Shown: positions 14,690-27,184, counted from the first letter of the stretch. The stretch is 64,000 nt of DNA from Castor canadensis (GCF_047511655.1 NC_133393.1:1865001-1929000), one strand, 5' to 3'. Program-made: numbers and translations. The notes: a model not told the origin generated them from the sequence alone.

Positions 14690-15110
14690 AAGTACTTATC
14701 ATGCAGCACATTAAATGATTAGCTAATTAGAATATGATAAAACAGAAATTATATGCAAGATACTGCATTGAGGCAGGAGAAAATGGCTATGAATAAACAC
14801 GTGAGCACTATCCTCAAAGACTTACAACCTGGATGAAAAGACAAGGCATTCCCTCAATGAGCAGTTCATTCAGTTCAGTCACTAATGCTAGACAGAATAC
14901 AACATGTACAGGTAGAGGCAGTGAGAATTCAGGCTGGAGCTCCCTTTGGAGTGGATGATACCAGAGGAGGCTTCAAGGAGCCAGGTGGACTTGAATGAGA
15001 CCCAAAAAATCAGTAAGATGCTTCAAAACAGATAAAGTGCACTTTCCCACAATAACAGTAGTGCATGTGCAAAGACAAATGGTAGCTATTCTATAGGAGA
15101 AGGGGGATTT
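14690..15110 (-). repeat. L2 (LINE-2) 3' region, reverse orientation
   Basis: It follows the reversed L2 3' consensus in order: a 'cactatcctcaaagacttacaacc' type block, CAGAGGAGGCTTCAAGGAGC, GTGGACTTGAATGAGACCCA, and a GTGCATGTGCAAAGAC block. It is ancient and has no coding potential left. Confidence 0.6.
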
Positions 15111-17454
15111 TAAGAAAGGAAAAAAGTCACAAATGGTCCTGCCAGATCCAAACTCTTTACACAGACGGTGATGGATAAGAGAACACGTCAGGAGAACAGA
15201 CAGGATGCACCAAGGCACCAAGGTGGGAAGAACACAGAAGGACTCTACATAGCAATCGCCACATTGACCAGGAGTTCACAGACTGCAAATTCAGAGACTC
15301 CACCAACTTGAAAGGGAGAAAAGACAAAACTTTAATTTCACTAATCTTCCACTGCAATGTAGCATGTCCTTCTACTACAAACCAGATCCTTGTCAGAAGT
15401 TTCTGTGAGTTTGTCACCAATAGGAGCCAGAGATATTTCCTCTATATCACAGGATTCTGTGTTCCTATCAATTCTTTTCATCATGTTGACACTTATACTC
15501 AGAGAGAAGAGATGTACTTTCCCCTCATTGTACCATGATCCCGTGGACAAATTGGCTGAGCTCTTCCGTGAAGTCAAACAGATCTTAATTAACTTTCCCC
15601 GAAGTTATCACGAGGTCAAGACAGATGGAACTATAACCTGGTGAGAGTACTCAGCACACAAAGAATGCGTGTGTCCTTTGCCCTTGCATGTAGCCATTTA
15701 TAGACCTCTGGTGCTGCCTTGGGCTCTTTAGTTGCCCGTTACAGCAGTGATTAAGGCACCAGAAGAACCAGTGCTGGGCAGGAAAGAAAACGTCTGAGTG
15801 AGGTGGGGCTGAGGGCTGAGGATGCATGTGAGTTCTGCAGGTGTAATACTAGGATGCCTGAGCCCTGTCTGCCCCAGCAGTGGGTGGTGACCAAAGCTAA
15901 AGTGTGGAGACTGATGATGACGACCCCCTGAGGACTCCAGGAAATCAACAGGAAAGAAGATGGAGAAGAAAAAAAACAACTAAATTGCCTTTGACTAAGC
16001 AGGCAGAATCTTAAGACGCTGAGATCCATACCCCCATCTTCATTAATTACAGGTAGACAACACCAGAGAACCAACAGGGAGTCAGGAGACCAGACTCTGG
16101 GCCCTGGGGACTCGAGTTAAATGAAGGAAAATATGATACTATGTTTTGACTTAATATTACCTGTTCCTGTCCTCTCTACCTTTGAGGTGAGGAACAAGCC
16201 TGTGTGGGGACCATCGTAGAATTAAAAGTCTTACATAATTAGGGACTTGCAGTTTGTCTCTTCTCACATCGTCTCCTCCTTGAGAAATACCTCGAGAAAG
16301 TGGTTTGGAGGATGGACGGGTCCTGTACAAGATGCTGCACGCACACCATCTTCAAATTTAAGTCACTTCTCCATGGTTTGCCTAGGGGAAAAGATGGATT
16401 CCGGATCAGAGCTAAAAGGAAGTACTGATGGAGAGAAAGATAAAACAATTCCCTTAACTCTATAAATTGTAAAAAACAAAAATTTTAAATCCAATGCTAT
16501 GCTTATAAAAATTGCACAATGGTAGTTACAGCCTTGCAAAAATATTCAAAGAAGGAAGAATTTGAAGTGAACGTTCGGAAGAGAATTATCCTACAGAGGA
16601 TCAAAGGAGAAAGACAAGTTTAGGTTAATAGAAACCAAATTAAGTTCCTTATCACTCTTACTGAAAGGTCCTCATTTATGGGAATATCTAGTTAAGTAAA
16701 AACACTTATGATAATTGGCACTTAACACCCAGAAGCAGTGCAGCAGTAAACAGGAGGACAAGGACAAGCTTAAAAGCTGCGAATTGGTTTTTCCATCTGA
16801 AGACTCCTGTGCCCTATTAGAAGTTGTGAAAAGTGGGAGATAAATAGACCAAGAAAGAAAAAAAAGTAAAATAATCTAACATGTTCTTTAATAATTGCTT
16901 ATGCCTTTTCAAATAAAAGACAGCTGAGCCTCAATGTGGAAAAAGTACATTCGAGGTCAATCTTTTTTTCAATAGAAATTTTCCCTGTATCCATCACCAA
17001 ACAGTACTGCTTGAAATTTTAATTGAATGTTTTTATGCCTACGAAGCCGTGGATGACGGCAACAAGGACAGTAAACAACAATTCAAGGTCCTTTGGAAAT
17101 CTTGACTTCAAGTAAACAGTGACACAGTACTTCCAAGTTGAAGTTAACAAATTTAAATTGTCTAGCCCTTCACAGCACATAACCTAGCATCACAGAGTAC
17201 TGGAAGGCGTGTGAACAGCAAGAGAAGTGCCTCGTTCGTCATGCTTTTTTCCTTTGTTGCTCAAGGTCAAAAGAGGGGCTGTTATGATCCTTGACCTAGA
17301 GAAAGGACTGACAAACAGGACAGTTGCTCACAAGTTTTCTCTGACTTCCCCTCTGGCCAGGCCCCTGCCCAGCTTCACTTTAGGACCTCCATCCCACTAG
17401 GAAAAGTCCCATCCTTTGGAACAGACAAGTCTGGGTATCTGAAGTTCAGCGATC
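15111..17454. other. Unique-looking DNA, no gene recognised
   Basis: Open frames up to 107 codons (15751-16074, reverse) and 84 codons (15390-15644, forward) are overlapped by others on the opposite strand. None carries a recognisable domain. AT content rises after 16450. Confidence 0.5.
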
Positions 17455-17550
17455 TTACCTACCCTTGGCCACTAACAGCTGTGTGACCTTGAGCAGAGAC
17501 CAACGTCTTCATCTGTCAAATAAAGAGGATGGCCTAAAGAGATGCTGGCA
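17455..17550 (+). repeat. MIR SINE core
   Basis: CACTAACAGCTGTGTGACCT then TGAGCAGAGACCAACGTC and TTCATCTGTCAAATAAAGAG match the strongly conserved MIR core 'ctagctgtgtgaccttgggcaa ... ctcatctgtaaaat'. Confidence 0.75.
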
Positions 17551-18204
17551 GGCTTATTCTGTATTATAGCCAAATACTTCAGGGCCACGCAGTTCTGCCC
17601 CTACAGCACAAAGGCAGCCATACATGACCCAAACAAAGAAGTATGATCACGTTTCAATAACACTTATAGAAACAGCACAAGCCTTGGTCCAAGAGCTACA
17701 GTTTGTTAACTTCTGAGCTGTGAGAACTGTAAGATCCTTTCCGGCTCTGAAAGTCTGTGAATCTATAATCTAAAAATAAACTAGGCAGAGTAAGACCTGT
17801 CATATGGGCTTGAACTGTCCAAAAAGATCCTGCCAAAGGATCCAGAAAGACTTCAGGGCAACTCAGAATGCTTTGGTAAACTCTGGAGCATAAATACCAC
17901 TTTCTTCTAGCCAATACACTAAGACAGGAAAATAAGTAATCAGGATTGAAGAAGACGGGGTAGCACTGTCATCATTTGTGACGACCTGGCCGTGCCTATT
18001 CAAATACGAAACGAGAGCTAGATGGGAGGGGACAAGTTACCAGAACAAGTAACACCAAGGCCAGTCCAGGTGTTCTGCCTGCCTCTCAGATCCACCCCGC
18101 ATGTCCCCAGTTCTACACTATATTCAAAGGAACAATAAACCCCTGTATTAAATTCTCTCTGTATGAAATGATTACAATTGTCTCCTTTGAAATAAACTAT
18201 ATAC
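17551..18204. other. Unique-looking DNA, no gene recognised
   Basis: Nothing recognisable is visible apart from short, overlapping open frames. Confidence 0.45.
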
Positions 18205-19140
18205 AAAAAATTTCATTGTCCATAATGGCAATGATAAAGATGAAGTTTAGAAGATGCTATTTGCAGTAGTATAAAGATATAAAACCCAGGGATACAACTA
18301 AGAGAAAGTATGCAAGGTTTTAACAGAAAATTATAAAGCACTATTAAGAGAAGTTAATTTTTAAATAAATGGAAAGAAAACTGTATTTTGTATAGAATGC
18401 ATAAGCACTAACTATAAAATAGAAGATTAATAAACTATGCTATGATAAATTTAGAAGCTTCTATCCATCAGAGTAATTGATTAGGACAAAGAGAGCAAAG
18501 AGCAACAATAAAGATGTATATGTACACATGAATGTATGTGTACTTATATGTGTACATATATACATATGCAAACCATGTACACACCTCTATATTCAACAAA
18601 GATCTAGTAGTCAGATACATACATACTTATATATTGTGTGTATATATATATATGTATTTAACTCTTCTTAATATAAAAAACATAGAAAAATGGACAAGAA
18701 ACTAGAACTTATATATTATTGCCTCATTTCTGATGAAGGAAATTAAAACTGAACACTGTACCACACACCAGTATGGCTAAAATTAAAGAATGACAGTATG
18801 TAAGATTTGCAAGGCCGTGGAAGTGCTGGTAGGAGTGTGAACTGCCACAACAACCCTGGAACACACGTTAGCACTATTCACTAAATCTGACTATGTAAGC
18901 ACCATATTCCCAGCAGCTGTGCTTCCTGATACACACTATGGAAAGCACGCCTGCATGCCCAGTAGACACACGACAGGTGTGATCACCAAAACCCACACAC
19001 AGTCCAAATGCCCACCAACAGCAAAAGTGATAAATAATTGCATGTTCCTGTGATGCAATCACATACAACAGGGACTGGAAGTAAAATACAGCTACATAAA
19101 ACAATGTGAATGCATCTTTCAAAGTAAGCTTAAGCAAAAG
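18205..19140 (+). mobile_element. Old L1 fragment, ORF2 3' half, interrupted by AT-rich microsatellite
   Basis: The left part follows the ORF2 segment coding for 'KYLGI..L..' to 'ENYK' (GGGATACAACTAAGAGAAAG, then AATTATAAAGCACTATTAAG, then TAAATAAATGGAAAGAAAAC). The right part matches the ORF2 3' end: GCTGGTAGGAGTGTGAACTG, then CACACAGTCCAAATGCCCAC and CAACAGCAAAAGTGATAAAT. All frames are destroyed. The unit is split by the repeat at 18500-18660. Confidence 0.7.
18500..18662. repeat. AT/GT-rich imperfect microsatellite
   Basis: The tract is dominated by TATATG/TGTACA/TACATA steps, ending in TGTGTGTATATATATATATG. It could adopt alternative or unwound structure. Confidence 0.8.
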
Positions 19141-19149
19141 AAACCTACT

Positions 19150-19570
19150 GGGATATGACCCAGTTGTCCCTCTGGGCCCATTCTCGACCCCTCTCTGCCC
19201 ATCCCTGGGCCTGGGGACCTGACCAGCATGGACTGCTTCAAATGGGCCACTTAGACCCTGGCTTTTGGCCAAGAACAGCCAGCAGGAAGCATATGGGAGG
19301 GCAGGAGGTCAAAGCATGCATATCTTCAGACCCTCTTTGTCAGGGCGTCGCTGGCAGTGGCAGCACTCCCCTGAGGAGGCCCATGCTTGCTGAGCAGCTG
19401 ACCCTACAGCAACAGCAAGCCCAGGGTCCTGTAACTGCTGCCCCTCCCCTGGACCCTTCAGGTCTAGGGGTAGTGAAGGCTCCCCTCGCCTCACTGTTGG
19501 TAACCTTCTCCATCTTTTCATCTTTAATCATTTTACCTTGATCACCCTTGAATATGCTATTGTTTCCTGC
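19150..19570. repeat. Probable ancient mammalian interspersed repeat, family unresolved
   Basis: The block CTGAGGAGGCCCATGCTTGC, followed by CAGCAACAGCAAGCCCAGGG and CTGCCCCTCCCCTGGACCC, is a phrase I associate with a dispersed mammalian repeat, but I cannot name it. Open frames here (128 codons forward, 70 reverse) are not convincing genes. Confidence 0.35.
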
Positions 19571-21239
19571 CAGAAACTTCGTCTATACAAAGCCAGAGCA
19601 CCCCCCAAAAAAAGCCAGACCCCAACACTTAAGAACCACATTGAAATATTTTTTTAAAAATAGAGAAAGCTCAACTGTAGGTTGGGAGAACCACACATAG
19701 GTGGTGTAATTGGAGAGAAAAGGAAGTGATTGCCATAAATGTCAGCGTATTTGTGGAGATAAGAGCATATTCTCAAGAGGGGCAATGTTGGATTTATTCA
19801 CCCAGATGATGGCAAATACTCCTTTGCCTTATAATATTTTTAGACTGTACATTTATGTTTTAGGCAATTTTGCAACATGTTTGCTATTTTTTACCATAAA
19901 AATAGCTCAGAAACATAAAACATAACAGGGAGAAATTTTACTTGATTGCTGCATCTCGTTAAATGTGCTTCTGTTTTAAGAACTCAGATATCAAATGCAT
20001 AATTTAATCAGACACACGATTTGGAGAGGAAAGCAGAAATCAGGTGCTGGGAACTCTTCTCCTCTGATTGCGCGGAGATAGCACCAGGTTCGCCCATTTA
20101 CAGTCTCCAGTGGGTTTAGTTGACCCAGGAGTAAATAACAGGAAAGACAAGAAGACAGAGACAGAAATGGAACACCTGAGCAAGAGGAACAGGAGAAAAT
20201 GAAAAGACCAAAACCACAATAACCAGAAATACACAAAACCAAGCTGTTCTTGGCCTTGCTAGAGCAATTATATACAAAAAAGCACATACTCAATGTATGC
20301 CGATGTCTGAACTTGGGCTGTTAGCACAGAGACAATTTCACTGGCCTTGTCGTTACTAATGTCTTGATATCCTCATTAGTTCTTAATAAAGCCAAGGAGG
20401 TAGAAAAACCACTCAAGTGGAGTTCAAGTTCAAACTCCAGTGCTGCCAAAAATAAAAGTTTACTTGCCCAAAACGACAAAAGAAATCAGAAACAAAGGAA
20501 ACAGAGGAAAGCCTCTGTTACATGTGTTTTTCAGCAGTCAAACTCATTCTGTGCTCAAGTTAGAAGTGTAAGGGAAATACAGGTTCTCAGAATACATGCT
20601 ACCAACCCCAATGCGGTCACAGTAACGGCTTATTCGGGAACTACTTGATCTACCCCATGTGGAAGAATCACAAATTCCAGTCTAGCACCACCAGTTACAC
20701 GAAGTCAAATCACACAGACTGCATGAATTGCCTGCTCATGTAGTAGAGTCACTCAAGCGCTATTGTGCAAAGCCTAATGTGCCCAGAGACTGAAAAAACA
20801 AAAACTGTCTCAAAAATTGCCACAAAACACATTATAAAGTCAAAAGGTAACAAGACAGGATTAGAAAAGTTTCTTTGTAGAGAAAATAACTCAGAACACA
20901 CTTTGCTCGGTGGAGAAGACCAGCATGACACAGTCAAGGGCAGAGTTGGGAGATGCCATACCTTCTGCATTGCTTAGTAGGTTCGATTAGGGTGATTTTC
21001 ATCCTGTAGTACAGCACCTCTCTTGGAATATAGTTTATAATCAGAGCAAAGGCTTTTCTGCTTTATTTTGCATTCACCCACAAGAGTACAGGAAGTAGCA
21101 TTTTCTGTATGTAGATATTTTGTCATTTTCCTTTGATGCTTCCAAGAGAACTAAACTTCATACAGGATTTCAAAATTCAATGTATCAATTTAACCTCCAC
21201 CTGAAATCCTGCTTTCTTGCTGTCACTTGCATGTTTATA
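19571..21239. other. Mostly unique DNA; possible ID remnant at 20405-20458
   Basis: A short AAGTTCAAACTCCAGTGCTG segment followed by CCAAAAATAAA at about 20426-20457 resembles the 3' end of the ID-like SINE, but the A-box part is barely recognisable. The rest contains overlapping open frames of 64-100 codons with no motif. Confidence 0.35.
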
Positions 21240-21315
21240 TTTTTTTTGTTACTTTATTTTTTTTATTCATTTATTCACATGTGCATACATTGTTTGGGTC
21301 ATTTCTCCCGCATCT
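21240..21315 (-). repeat. L1 3'-end fragment, reverse orientation
   Basis: CACATGTGCATACATTGTTT followed by GGGTCATTTCTCCCGC is the reverse complement of the L1 3' end at 4885-4915. A T-rich stretch (21240-21265) corresponds to its A-tail. This is a strongly 5'-truncated insertion. Confidence 0.8.
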
Positions 21316-21940
21316 TTATATTTTTAAATGTTACATTGTATTTGCTTTTAGAATAGTTAATATTTGTACATGATATAAAAACTAAATGTATAAGAATGTA
21401 TACTATATAAATGTTCTTTATCCCTCTTCCCTGGGCAACCAGTTCCCTTTTTATGAACAAAGGGTGTTATGGAGAGGAATTAACTCAGAAGATCCAGACC
21501 ATCGTCTTTCCCTCATCATGGGGAGGTGATAATGTTGGAGGGACCCCCTACTCATATTTCCACAAAAACCTTTTTAAACAAACCAGTCCAGAAAGACCCT
21601 CTGGTCTAGAGTCTTAAATCCAGCCTAAGTTCCTGAGCATGCTAGACAAATACACCACTTTTTGAAGAAAACAAAGGCTTAAATGAACTGACCCCAGCCC
21701 CTGCCTGGTCACTGGGTCATCACTAGCTAGTTTCCTGGCATCACTCAGGGCCAAAGCTTTCCCCAGTCCTTGAACTGTGGTTCTCAGTGCAGGAGGCCTT
21801 TTTCCTCCATTGAGAGGCTTGCTCTACTCTCCTTGTCAGCCTGTCAGCAACAACCCTTCTCTTGTGCATTGCCAACTGAGAATCATTTGTGGATATTCCA
21901 CAACCTCCCACAAGATCAATACACATCATAATGGCTGTCC
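21316..21940. other. Unique-looking DNA, no gene recognised
   Basis: Nothing recognisable is visible. Confidence 0.4.
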
Positions 21941-22080
21941 TAAGCACACATATATGTGTGTATATTATATATGTGCATATATATATTAGGGAGAGATGGA
22001 GGTCTAGATCTTCTGAGTTATAATATATAACTCAGAATATATACACATATATGCAAAGATATATACAATGTATACATGTT
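21941..22080. repeat. AT/GT-rich microsatellite region containing a perfect hairpin
   Basis: Alternating TATATG/TGTATA steps flank a perfect inverted repeat at 22011-22037. Confidence 0.8.
22011..22037. repeat. Perfect 12-bp inverted repeat with 3-nt loop
   Basis: TTCTGAGTTATA, spacer ATA, then TATAACTCAGAA, its exact reverse complement. It lies within an AT-rich microsatellite region. Confidence 0.95.
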
Positions 22081-22484
22081 TGAAATTTCACCTCTTTCAT
22101 GTACAAAATAACAATTTTATGATATAACATAAAGTCTATATATTACATCAATTTTATTGATCTTTTGGCATGACTGAATTTGCTTTATCTCAAAGGGAAA
22201 AGAGAAGAGAGCAGTGAGTGATAGTGTGAAATGTGAAACTTGATAGAATTTTCAATGTACATCAGTCATTGCTGAAGGACGGTTGTGAAACTGAAAAATA
22301 CAACATAATCTGGAAGTCTCAAAGAAGATGCACCAAAGTGTAGAAATTATTTCTTCTGGGTTGAGGAAGGAGGATGGAAGATGTATCGTGCATTCTTTTT
22401 TCTTATCATCTGTATTTTTCCCATGGGTAAATGTGTAGTGTTCTGTCACTGGAAGAAACTGTGAGCTATTAAGCTACATAAGAA
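22081..22484. other. AT-rich unique DNA
   Basis: No repeat or gene was recognised. Confidence 0.4.
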
Positions 22485-22612
22485 GGTATTGTTCCTATTT
22501 ACAGCTAGCAAAACTGAAGCAGTGATGGGCTCAGTGACTTTTCCACTGTACCTCGGAGATTCAGTTGTGAAATGGAATTTCGAATAGAGGCTGTCTGGTT
22601 CCTTGTCTATTT
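22485..22612 (-). repeat. MIR SINE fragment
   Basis: The reverse MIR order is visible: GTTCCTATTTACAGCTAGCA, AAACTGAAGCAGTGATGGGC, then GAGGCTGTCTGGTTCC. Confidence 0.55.
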
Positions 22613-24114
22613 CTTAGCCCACTGACTCTTCTTTCATAAGAGTATGTATCTTGAAAGCATCTCCTGAGGACACCTCTGAGGTTAATGCCTTAGAAAAACC
22701 CATCAAACATAATGACTTTGATAGAGACCATTTCACATTACTTTTACCAATCTATTTTTCTTGGTTCATGCTCTCAAAAATGTCTAACTTGCCCCAATGA
22801 CACTGTTCATACTGATTTTAACAACATAGGCAAAGATTTAAGCTGATCATCTATGAGACAAAAAGAAAATGACAGTAGAATTCAACTCTCCAAGACAGAT
22901 GAGAACATGCAATACCTCTCCACCTCAGGAGCCACCAGTAATTCATTACCCAGCAGCCACTACGACAGCCAAAGGGAACAATCCCAGCAGTTTCACAAGA
23001 TCCTTACAGCAATTTCCACCCCATCCACCCTCTTAAACTTATATCTAGGCCATTCTTTGTGGATATTGGAGATGCCAAAGTCCTGACATGCGAATCCAGT
23101 GGTGACAAGTAGAGAACAGGCAATCTGTAATTTCTGGAGAATACAATTCTGGTAGCATATATTTTCTCTAATCCTTTTGGAGACAGGATGTAAAAAAGAG
23201 CAAACCTCTGAATTTTTTTTACAAAGGGCAGGCTATTTCTTGAGGATGTACATCTCCTCTATGGAGAAGCAAAGCCTTTGATTTACCAAGAACCCCTTCC
23301 TGCAGAAAGGAGCAGGAGGCGAACTAGGAGGGGCTCTCTCTAAGAGCCAGATGATGTTTTGCTGCTCTCTCATCTATCTCAGTTGGTTCGTTACCTCTCC
23401 TCAGAGGTAGGTGTTGTGTTCTACTTTCTCTATTTCCTGTTTCCCCATGAGAAACAACCTGTCACTGCTCCATGTAGCCACTGGCATGCCTCTGAATCCA
23501 GAGTCCTAGAGCGAAATGGATTGGGGTTGGCCAGACGCTTCCAAACTTTAACTTGCCAAGCTTTGTGGAGCCAAGGATGAGGTCCTAAAGGGATGGCTAG
23601 CAGGTTGAAAATTCAGATACGAAGAGTCAGAGAGGTTGGTCTGGCTCCCATTCCTCAAGAAACAAACCAAGGCCCAAGGCTGGAAATTTTGCTTTATCTC
23701 TCCTTAGAGTGGGTATCAGTCAGGTCCTTGGTTGTAAGTAACAGAAATTGATACTAGCTGATGAGGAAAACAAACAAAAACCCTGACGATCCACTCTGTC
23801 TGGAGAACCAGCCAAAGGATGGGTTTGAGTACCATTGCCATGAACCTTGGTTCACCTGCCTGTTAAAGAAATGACCACTTCTTCTGTGGTCCCACCAAAG
23901 CCATTGTCACACTGTGCCAGCACTCAGGAGGCTTTGCCTAGAGCCCGTGTGCTCACACCACTCTCTTGTGTAACAGAGTCTGTCACAGGCCCCACATGTG
24001 AACTCCAGGGCATGTGCCTACATTTTAGCTGCAGGAGAGGCCATAAATTTGAGTTTTGACTCTGTGCTTGGGATATAGGACTCAAAATTGGAATTTCTCA
24101 AAATACAAGAAAAC
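22613..24114. other. Unique-looking DNA, no gene recognised
   Basis: A 77-codon open frame at 22853-23086 is Ser/Gln-rich and resembles nothing I know. A segment at 23719-23765 (GGTCCTTGGTTGTAAGTAAC) may be a piece of an old dispersed repeat. Confidence 0.4.
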
Positions 24115-24585
24115 AAGGGATAATGGACAATTTTTGACAAAGATATTCTAATGGGAGGGAATGTTATTTTCATCAAATGGTGCTGAACATGTAAAAGAAT
24201 GAAGTTGGGAACCATTCCTCACGCCACACACACAAATTAACTGTGAATCCTAAATCAAAATGTAAGAGTTAAAACTGTAAGTCTTAGAAGAAAACATAGG
24301 CAAGCATCTTTGTGACCTTGAGTTAAAAAGCCTTCTTAGATACAGGATCAAAAGTGCAAATGGCCAAAACATACCATCATAAATAGGATTTCATCAAAAT
24401 TAAAAACTGTTGTGCTTTAGGACTGGTGGAATGGTTCAAGTGGTAGAGTGACTGCCTAGCGAGCACACGGCCCAGAGTTCAACACCCGGTACCCCCCAAA
24501 AATTGCTTTTGTTCTTTAAATGGTACTGTGAAGACAGTGAAATGCCTCACACGAAAGGGAAGAGAATATTTGCTTATCATGTTTG
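24115..24585 (+). mobile_element. Old L1 ORF2 fragment split by an ID-like SINE
   Basis: Recognisable blocks, in order, are GACAATTTTTGACAAAGATA, CATCAAATGGTGCTGAACAT, GTAAAAGAATGAAGTTGGGA, AGAAGAAAACATAGGCAAGC, AGGATTTCATCAAAATTAAA, then after the SINE GGGAAGAGAATATTTGC. These correspond to the ORF2 part encoding 'LIFDKG..', 'KRMKL', 'LEENIG' and 'WEKIFA'. All frames are broken. Confidence 0.8.
24420..24508 (+). mobile_element. ID-like tRNA SINE inserted in old L1, with target duplication
   Basis: This is a tRNA-unit-only copy: GGACTGGTGGAATGGTTCAA, GTGGTAGAGTGACTGCC, then GAGTTCAACACCCGGTACC and an A-rich tail. It is flanked by TTGTGCTTTA (24410-24419) and TTGTTCTTTA (24509-24518), a 10-bp duplication with one mismatch. 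The host L1 resumes on the other side. Confidence 0.87.
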
Positions 24586-24887
24586 ATTGCCTTCTCTTCA
24601 CCCTGCTGGAATGGGAGGGACACTCGGCGTAGTGTTGCTGGGGATGACCCAACATTCCACACAGAACAGGTCAAATTGACAGCGGTCCATCGCAAAAATC
24701 ACAGCCAGCGAGCTGCACTCAGGCATGGAATAAACAAGCAGGCGCGGCAGGAGGATGACTTTGTAGTATGAGAGGGGTGATAACAGTTAATAAAGTGCTA
24801 AGCTGAATGTCTGGGGGAATTTGTGAACGGTGGTAGGTAACTAGTACACGTTTACAGTCTGCATGAGTCTGTGTGTGCATGTCTGTG

Positions 24888-24960
24888 TGTGGTGCTGAGG
24901 ATCAAACCTGACACATATGCTCCTATCCACTCTAAAAGCTGCCTCATACCTAGCTAGGTA
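24888..24960 (-). repeat. Degenerate ID-like SINE, reverse
   Basis: GTGGTGCTGAGGATCAAACC then TGACACATATGCTCC and CTCTAAAAGCTGCC resemble the reverse of a BC1-like ID unit. It is preceded by a short TG-rich stretch. Divergence is high. Confidence 0.42.
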
Positions 24961-26079
24961 CCATTAAATAGTTTTAATTACTTTTCAGGCTCTCTGGGTT
25001 AAAATTCAAACCTTAATCACTCTGCTTTGTTAGGACTTTGATTCATTTTTGTCCAGTTAAGGAAAGGAAAATTAAATATCACAATATTCTTGTCATGTTT
25101 TTGCAATTCCGTGACAAAGAGTGCAGCATTTTAGAGCAGGATAACTTCTCAGGGAAATTATTCCTGCTTTTGTTAGCAAGGCAATTCAATCCAATTCCGA
25201 CTGCATCCCCTCTGGTGGAGCCTCAAAAGTTTATAGGAGCGGGGTGGCACTGAGGACCTCAGCTCTCTGCCTGTGCTAATTAGCTCTTCTGCACCCTTGT
25301 TTCTCTACGTACTGTGGCTGATTCCCAAGTCTTCCAATGCTACTAACAAAGAGCCAGACAGAAAGTGAAACATGAAGAAGCCATCCTTTTCCATCCTCGA
25401 CACTGTGGAAATAAAATACTCCAAAAGAGAAGCACATTCCCACACAAGTCTATCATTACCGACAGTCACTATTCTCCTGGTCCCCGTCACCCATTTACTA
25501 AACATTCCAGCACCCAACTCTGTCTCTTTCTGCCATCCATCCACGTCATCATTGTCAGAGACCTCACCAAGACGAGAGAAGCAATCATCAGACAAGGACT
25601 TCCTACCAACAAAGCTCCACACGCACGCCTGTGCTCAGTGCCCCTGTGCGCTTCCCCACAGCCTCCCGGTGAGTCAGGGATGTCTGTCCGGACGCTTCAC
25701 GCTCTCCCTCCGCTCCACCATCAGTTTCTTCCCCTCTTTCCTAAGCCTGGAAGCACGTCCCTGGCTCCACCGCCCTGGAAGTACTTCCTTTGATCCCACT
25801 TCTGTCGTTCATTCTTGGGCAAAGGCTGCCGTAGCAGATGCTGACTTTTTAATTTCTGTTTTGTCATCTTTCATTTTTCACCATGCCCATTCAGTCAGGT
25901 TTTGACCCCATTGTCCTGTCAGTGTTGATCGATTAGTTAGCTTAAATGCTACATTTTTTCATTTCCAGTGGGCACTTCCCTATCTTCATTTTGCTCAGGC
26001 TCACATCTAGTCAGGTAATCTCTCCTGCCTCACAAGAACCATCCTGTCCCTTGGTTCCTAGAATATCACATTTAAATTG
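24961..26079. other. Unique-looking DNA; long chance open frames
   Basis: Two overlapping forward frames (142 codons at 25365-25793 and 177 codons at 25372-25905) share a C-rich, stop-poor stretch. Both are Ser/Pro/His-rich, have no domain motif, and cannot both be real. A reverse frame of 105 codons also overlaps them. Confidence 0.45.
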
Positions 26080-27130
26080 TCCGCCAACCTTTCTGGCTGC
26101 TTCTGCTCAGTTTCAGTCCCTGACTCATCTTCTTCTGCCTGCTTTGCAAACATTGCCATTTCTCAAAACTCAGGCAAATGACCTCCCTCATGGAGGTTGG
26201 CTCGCCAACCTCCACCACATGAAAAGCCATGCAAAGGCAACAGAATTCACATTTATGCCTCCAGATCACAGCTCAAACTGTCAACTTCAGATCTCCACTT
26301 GCTGTACATGCGTGATAAACTTCACATCTGGAAAAGAATTCTACGTTCCCAAACAAATTGCTCCCCACGGCATCTCCATCTGCCTAGAAGCCCAAGCCTC
26401 ACTCGAACTGGGGTGTTCTCCAGTTATTTCTTCTCCCTTCATTCCTACCCACATTCAATCCAACGTCAAGTTCTCTAGAGTCCACCTCCAAAATACCTGA
26501 GTCCATAAAACTAACTCTATGTCCAGTGCCACAACCCACTCTAAGCCACTGTCACCTTGCGTCTGTGATGCTTTAATAGCACTTCTTCAGTTTTGCTTCC
26601 CTCTCATCCATTCGTCACACAACACCCTGAAAGATGACACTCAATTATGAACTGATGACTACCACCCTCATCGGGGGCTGCTCCCCTCCAGCACCCACGA
26701 CAATCATGGTGCTCTTTCATTTCCTGGAGCAAATCATGGTCTTTCCTGCCTGGGGCCTTTACAACCTTCAATATAAATGGTCAATATTTAACATCTCAGA
26801 CAGTAGAAAGAGTGTCATTAAGAAACTGAGGAACTTTGTCATGCAGCAATAGAAAATTAATACGAATGGTACTCTATCTGCCTAAAATAAGTCCCCAACC
26901 CAACCCTCTCACCAACCAGGCTCTGATTGATTAATGTCTTATTAACTATTCTATTTGAGAGTAAATATTATCTAATTTGCTGTTCAGATTCCCTCTTAAT
27001 CTCTTTTTATGACTTATAAACTTTATCTACCCTAGTAGACTCTAAACTCCACGAGCAAACCGTACTGTCCTCCACATTCCAAACAGCGCTTAGGGCGCCA
27101 CTCTGACTATATTTGCTAAGTTGACAATAG
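26080..27130 (+). repeat. L2 (LINE-2) fragment, degraded
   Basis: The order of blocks fits the 3' half of L2: ATTTATGCCTCCAGATCACA, AACTTCAGATCTCCACTTGC, then AAACTCCACGAGCAAACCGT near the end, paralleling 'taagctccatgagggcaggga'. The 184-codon open frame across its left part (25946-26500) is a by-product of composition. Confidence 0.48.
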
Positions 27131-27184
27131 TGACTCTACTATACGAGACTCATAAAATCAACAGTATCCCACGTAAACCTACAG

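Noticed and set aside
21625-21665. Segment resembling a reversed ID element (CTGAGCATGCTAGACAAATA)
   Set aside because: Only about 35 bp match and the A-box end is missing; too weak to call.
24420-24508. tRNA-like unit that could be taken for a tRNA gene
   Set aside because: A- and B-box text is that of the ID-like SINE, with an A-rich tail and target duplication; there is no cloverleaf with a proper acceptor stem. The same applies to the other ID-like units.
25372-25905. 177-codon forward frame, overlapped by a 142-codon frame
   Set aside because: Two frames over the same C-rich stretch, no domain, no splice context, and a reverse frame in the same place: composition explains it.
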